A stretch of DNA of 9,034 nt from Nitrosomonadales bacterium (GTDB lineage Bacteria; Pseudomonadota; Gammaproteobacteria; Burkholderiales; Nitrosomonadaceae): the NCBI GenBank assembly GCA_004525885.1, contig SPBV01000065.1, positions 1 through 9,034 on the forward strand, read 5' to 3'. A program made the translations under genes and the position numbers. Shown in pieces: positions 6,853 through 9,034 of the stretch (position 1 is its first letter; each line of letters opens with the position of its first letter). The notes below the pieces were generated by a model. The model saw only the letters and a program-made list of their open reading frames with translations, was not told the origin of the DNA and made no database searches.

Positions 6853-6927
6853 TGGGGAGTCGCCAAGCGGTAAGGCACTGGGTTCTGATCCCAGCATTCG
6901 TAGGTTCGATCCCTACCTCCCCAGCCA
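6853..6927 (+). tRNA. tRNA-Gln (anticodon CTG/CUG)
   Basis: A complete 75-base tRNA with encoded CCA, 72 of 75 bases identical to the preceding tRNA-Gln. Acceptor stem TGGGGAG/CTCCCCA, D arm and T arm are intact. Loop TTCTGAT gives anticodon CTG at 6885-6887, which reads CAG only. The anticodon stem CTGGG/CCCAG is fully Watson-Crick, whereas the UUG copy has a G-T pair. The other change is C for T in the D loop (6868 versus 6703). No cloverleaf position is broken, so it is probably functional. It arose as part of a tandem duplication and probably shares a transcript with ispE or prs. Confidence 0.95.
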
Positions 6928-7016
6928 TATATAATAAAGAGACTAATGTCCAAGCTACTTTTAGATATGATGTTGTATGGAGTTACTTTTTGTTCCTCAG
7001 TGCCTAGTCTATAGCT

Positions 7017-7967
7017 ATGTCTTATGATAGCTTAATGGTTTTTACTGGTACCGCTAATCCTAAACTGGCTCAGGATGTGGTGCGGCATCTTAATATCCAT
7101 CTAGGACGCGCAACGGTCGGTCGTTTTAGTGATGGTGAGGTAATGGTGGAGATCCTTGAGAATGTGCGTGGCAAGGACGTTTTTGTGTTGCAGTCTACGT
7201 GCATGCCTTCCAACGATAGTTTAATGGAAGTTTTGGTAATAGTGGATGCATTAAAACGTGCTTCTGCTGGGCGCATTACTGCAGCCATTCCATATTTTGG
7301 TTATGCACGTCAGGACAGAAGGCCTCGTTCGGTACGAGTACCAATTACCGCAAAAGTTGTAGCAAATATGCTAACTACTGTTGGAATCGATAGATTGTTG
7401 ACAATGGATTTACACTCGGATCAGATTCAAGGGTTCTTTGATATTTCTGTGGACAATGTCTATGGTATGCCAATTCTGCTAGGTGATGTATGGAAGTGCG
7501 ATTACCAAAATCTAGTGGTAGTTTCACCCGATGTGGGTGGCGTGATTCGAGCAAGAGAAATGGCGAAACGCCTAGAATGTGATTTAGCGATTATAGACAA
7601 GCGACGCCCTAAGCCTAATGTTGCTAAAGTAATGAATATTATTGGTGAAGTTAAGGGCCGCACTTGCGTTATTATGGACGATATGGTGGACACCGCTAAT
7701 ACCTTGTGTGAAGCAGCTATGGCATTGAAAGTAGAGGGCGCACAGAGTGTGGTAGCTTACTGTACTCACCCAGTACTTTCGGGTGATGCTGTGAAGCGCA
7801 TTGAGGCTTCCGCGCTGGACAAGTTGGTGGTTACGGACACTATTCCCCTGCGTGACGATGCAAAGGCTTGCGAGCGTATTCAACAGTTGAGCGTAGCGAG
7901 TTTGTTAGCAGAAACGATGTTAAGGATTAGTAATGAAGATTCAGTAAGTTCACTATTCATGGAGTAA
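7017..7967 (+). CDS. prs: Ribose-phosphate pyrophosphokinase (PRPP synthase)
   Basis: Prs makes 5-phosphoribosyl pyrophosphate from ribose 5-phosphate and ATP in the cytosol, feeding purine, pyrimidine, NAD, histidine and tryptophan synthesis. The 316-residue protein is full length (class I, usually about 315). It shows FSDGE (37-41), the ATP-binding YARQDRR (96-102), MDLHSDQIQGFFD with His133, VVSPDVGG, the catalytic-loop lysine region DKRRPK and the PRPP-binding loop VIMDDMVDTANT. Val106 follows RPRS where Ala is common, a mild change. The ATG is fixed by the family-typical N-terminus (SYDSLMVFTG) and by an in-frame TAG 12 bases upstream. No Shine-Dalgarno sequence is visible in the 30 bases before it, which is unusual for a highly expressed gene. 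The 69 bases after the tRNA repeat show no convincing promoter. Confidence 0.97.
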   Translation: MSYDSLMVFTGTANPKLAQDVVRHLNIHLGRATVGRFSDGEVMVEILENVRGKDVFVLQSTCMPSNDSLMEVLVIVDALKRASAGRITAAIPYFGYARQDRRPRSVRVPITAKVVANMLTTVGIDRLLTMDLHSDQIQGFFDISVDNVYGMPILLGDVWKCDYQNLVVVSPDVGGVIRAREMAKRLECDLAIIDKRRPKPNVAKVMNIIGEVKGRTCVIMDDMVDTANTLCEAAMALKVEGAQSVVAYCTHPVLSGDAVKRIEASALDKLVVTDTIPLRDDAKACERIQQLSVASLLAETMLRISNEDSVSSLFME

Positions 7968-7991
7968 GAGTCTAGAGATTTATTTTTTCTT

Positions 7992-8015
7992 GGATTATCT
8001 GGTCGCGGATAGTCC
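7992..8015 (+). promoter_or_regulatory. Hairpin in the rplY leader
   Basis: GGATTATC (7992-7999) pairs with GATAGTCC (8008-8015) over eight base pairs, including one G-T wobble, around an eight-base loop. It ends six bases before the rplY Shine-Dalgarno sequence. Only TATTTT follows it, so it would be a weak terminator for prs at best. A role in translation control of rplY is possible but inferred. Confidence 0.4.
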
Positions 8016-8021
8016 TATTTT

Positions 8022-8028
8022 GGAGAAG
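8022..8028 (+). promoter_or_regulatory. Ribosome binding site of rplY
   Basis: GGAGAAG, with its end four bases and its GGAG core seven bases upstream of the ATG at 8033. This is one of the strongest Shine-Dalgarno matches in the window, as expected for a ribosomal protein gene. Confidence 0.65.
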
Positions 8029-8032
8029 TGTC

Positions 8033-8725
8033 ATGCAAATTGAAATTAGTGCTAATAAGCGTACGTTACATGGCAAGGGTGCGAGCCGCCGCCTGCGTGG
8101 TTGCGGGAAGGTTCCGGGAATCATCTATGGTGGGGAAAATCAAGCTCAAGCTATTGAACTTGATCATAATAACTTGTATCACAAGCTCAAACTAGAAGCT
8201 TTTCATGCTTCTATTTTGTCTATTGATTTAGAAGGAAAAAAAGAGCGGGTTTTGTTGCGCGATTTGCAGGTGCATCCGTTTAAATTGCAGGTGCTACATA
8301 TAGACTTCCAACGGGTTGATCAGAATAAGAAGATACATATGAAAGTACCGCTACACTTTATCAATGCTGATGCTTCACCTGGAGTAAAATTATCGGGCGG
8401 TATCGTCAGCCACGTATTCACTGAATTAGATATATCCTGCTTACCAAAAGACTTACCTGAATTTATACAGGTGGATTTGATTGATCTGGCTGCTAATAAA
8501 TCAGTTCACTTGAATGATTTAAAAATGCCACTTGGAGTGGAAATACCCGCGTTAACAAAAGGTGGGAATCCAGCTATAGCAACGATCATAATTCCACGTG
8601 CTGTGGTCTCTGAGGAATCAGCAGTTGAAGAAACGGTGGCTGCTGCAAAAGTTCCAACAACAGTTCAGAAGCAAGCAGAAGATGAGAAGGAGATTGACAA
8701 AAAAGATGCCGGGAAGAAGAAATAA
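8033..8725 (+). CDS. rplY: 50S ribosomal protein L25 / general stress protein Ctc
   Basis: L25 binds 5S rRNA in the large ribosomal subunit. This is the long two-domain Ctc/TL5 form of 230 residues, not the short form of about 95 residues found in E. coli. The N-terminal 5S-binding domain covers about residues 1-96, with GKGASRRLRGCGKVPGIIYG (14-33) and LHIDFQRV (88-95). A beta-rich C-terminal domain follows (about 98-190), then a low-complexity tail rich in Ala, Glu and Lys ending KKDAGKKK. It has a strong ribosome binding site and a hairpin in its leader, and it is followed by an intrinsic terminator. prs-rplY-pth is a widely conserved order, and 65 bases separate it from prs. Confidence 0.96.
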   Translation: MQIEISANKRTLHGKGASRRLRGCGKVPGIIYGGENQAQAIELDHNNLYHKLKLEAFHASILSIDLEGKKERVLLRDLQVHPFKLQVLHIDFQRVDQNKKIHMKVPLHFINADASPGVKLSGGIVSHVFTELDISCLPKDLPEFIQVDLIDLAANKSVHLNDLKMPLGVEIPALTKGGNPAIATIIIPRAVVSEESAVEETVAAAKVPTTVQKQAEDEKEIDKKDAGKKK

Positions 8726-8745
8726 TTTTCATCAGACATTTATCT

Positions 8746-8780
8746 GCCCGCTGGAGCTAGCCTGGTTCGGCGGGCTTTTT
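8746..8780 (+). terminator. Rho-independent terminator after rplY
   Basis: GCCCGC (8746-8751) pairs perfectly with GCGGGC (8770-8775), extended by a T-G pair, around an 18-base interior, and is followed at once by five T residues (8776-8780). It starts 20 bases after the rplY stop, so it should end the prs-rplY transcript. The stem is GC-rich in otherwise AT-rich DNA. The T tract is short, so termination may be partial. Confidence 0.8.
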
Positions 8781-8800
8781 AATGGGCGGTTAATATAGCA

Positions 8801-9034
8801 ATGTGTCCAATAAAACTTATTGTCGGGCTTGGAAATCCAGGGAAAGAGTATGTTGCTACACGCCACAATGTAGGATTTCAGTGGATATTCCAACTAGCTA
8901 ATAAATTACAAATTACTCTTAAGAGAGAAGTGAAATTTAATGGTCTTTGTGCTTGTATTGGACAGGGTAAAAATGAACTGTGGCTGCTTTGTCCTCAGAC
9001 TTACATGAACGCCAGCGGGAAATCCGTGTTGGCA
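8801..9034 (+). CDS. pth: Peptidyl-tRNA hydrolase, N-terminal part (cut by window edge)
   Basis: The first 78 codons are inside the window, of roughly 190 expected. Pth releases tRNA from peptidyl-tRNAs that drop off the ribosome. The N-terminus shows the family signature: IVGLGNPGKEY, then ATRHNVGF, then PQTYMNASGKSV. Asn12, His22 and Asn70 correspond to the active-site residues Asn10, His20 and Asn68 in the usual E. coli numbering; the catalytic Asp lies beyond the edge. The ATG start is only 20 bases after the T tract of the rplY terminator. Its ribosome binding site is weak (GGGCGG about 10 bases upstream). Expression may depend on readthrough of the terminator or on a promoter overlapping it. 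Confidence 0.95.
   Translation, partial: MCPIKLIVGLGNPGKEYVATRHNVGFQWIFQLANKLQITLKREVKFNGLCACIGQGKNELWLLCPQTYMNASGKSVLA

Larger units (their letters stand above)
6782..6947 (+). repeat. Tandem duplication, copy 2 (decayed ispE 3' end + tRNA-Gln CUG + flank)
   Basis: Right copy of the 166-base duplication, starting directly after copy 1. Against copy 1, the roughly 47 bases of ispE-derived sequence up to 6827 carry about 11 substitutions and one deletion. The 25 bases just before the tRNA (6828-6852 versus 6663-6687) are identical. The 75-base tRNA differs at three positions, and the 3' flank differs at a few positions and ends in the same GACTAAT. Confidence 0.85.

Noticed and set aside
6616..6947. 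Repeated tRNA interpreted as attachment sites of an integrated element
   Set aside because: The two copies are directly adjacent with nothing between them, both tRNAs are complete, and no integrase is present. A simple tandem duplication explains everything.
7070..7883. Minus-strand reading frames at 7070-7288, 7502-7693 and 7584-7883
   Set aside because: All mirror prs, which has an intact full-length frame with all motifs.
8598..8798. Plus-strand reading frame overlapping the rplY tail and running through the terminator
   Set aside because: Frame-shifted reading of the Lys/Glu-rich L25 tail; it crosses the intrinsic terminator.

Overview
The window looks like chromosomal DNA from an AT-rich betaproteobacterium, probably of the Nitrosomonadales. 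That placement is an inference from gene order and protein style, not a database match. The right-hand block (TPR lipoprotein, lolB, ispE, tRNA-Gln, prs, rplY, pth) is a conserved housekeeping order. Pseudomonas aeruginosa has the same protein-gene order, and in many betaproteobacteria mutM lies just beyond the TPR gene, facing away. No transposase, integrase, CRISPR array or phage gene is visible.

Left part, minus strand (about 1-3118): a three-gene ABC export-type operon is read from right to left. It encodes a GldA-like ATPase, a GldF-like six-helix permease and a GldG-like auxiliary membrane protein. About 165 bases beyond it, on the same strand, lie the first 23 codons of mutM (DNA repair glycosylase), cut by the window edge. 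A 279-base AT-rich divergent intergenic region (3119-3397) separates this operon from the plus-strand block and probably holds promoters for both directions.

Right part, plus strand (3398-9034): a TPR outer-membrane lipoprotein resembling LbcA, lolB (lipoprotein insertion into the outer membrane) and ispE (isoprenoid precursor synthesis) are closely spaced and probably co-transcribed. Ten bases after ispE comes tRNA-Gln(UUG), then a second tRNA-Gln with anticodon CUG. Next are prs (PRPP synthase), rplY (ribosomal protein L25/Ctc), an intrinsic terminator, and the first 78 codons of pth (peptidyl-tRNA hydrolase). The themes are envelope lipoprotein handling, precursor supply and translation.

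The most notable feature is a contiguous tandem duplication of about 166 bases (6616-6781 and 6782-6947). Each copy holds the 3' end of ispE, a complete tRNA-Gln gene and a short flank. The ispE piece in copy 2 has decayed, while the tRNA has stayed intact and carries CUG where copy 1 carries UUG. This looks like local birth of a new tRNA isoacceptor. Other points of interest are a lolB start that is probably TTG with a strong ribosome binding site, a hairpin just upstream of the rplY ribosome binding site, and a terminator only about 20 bases before pth.
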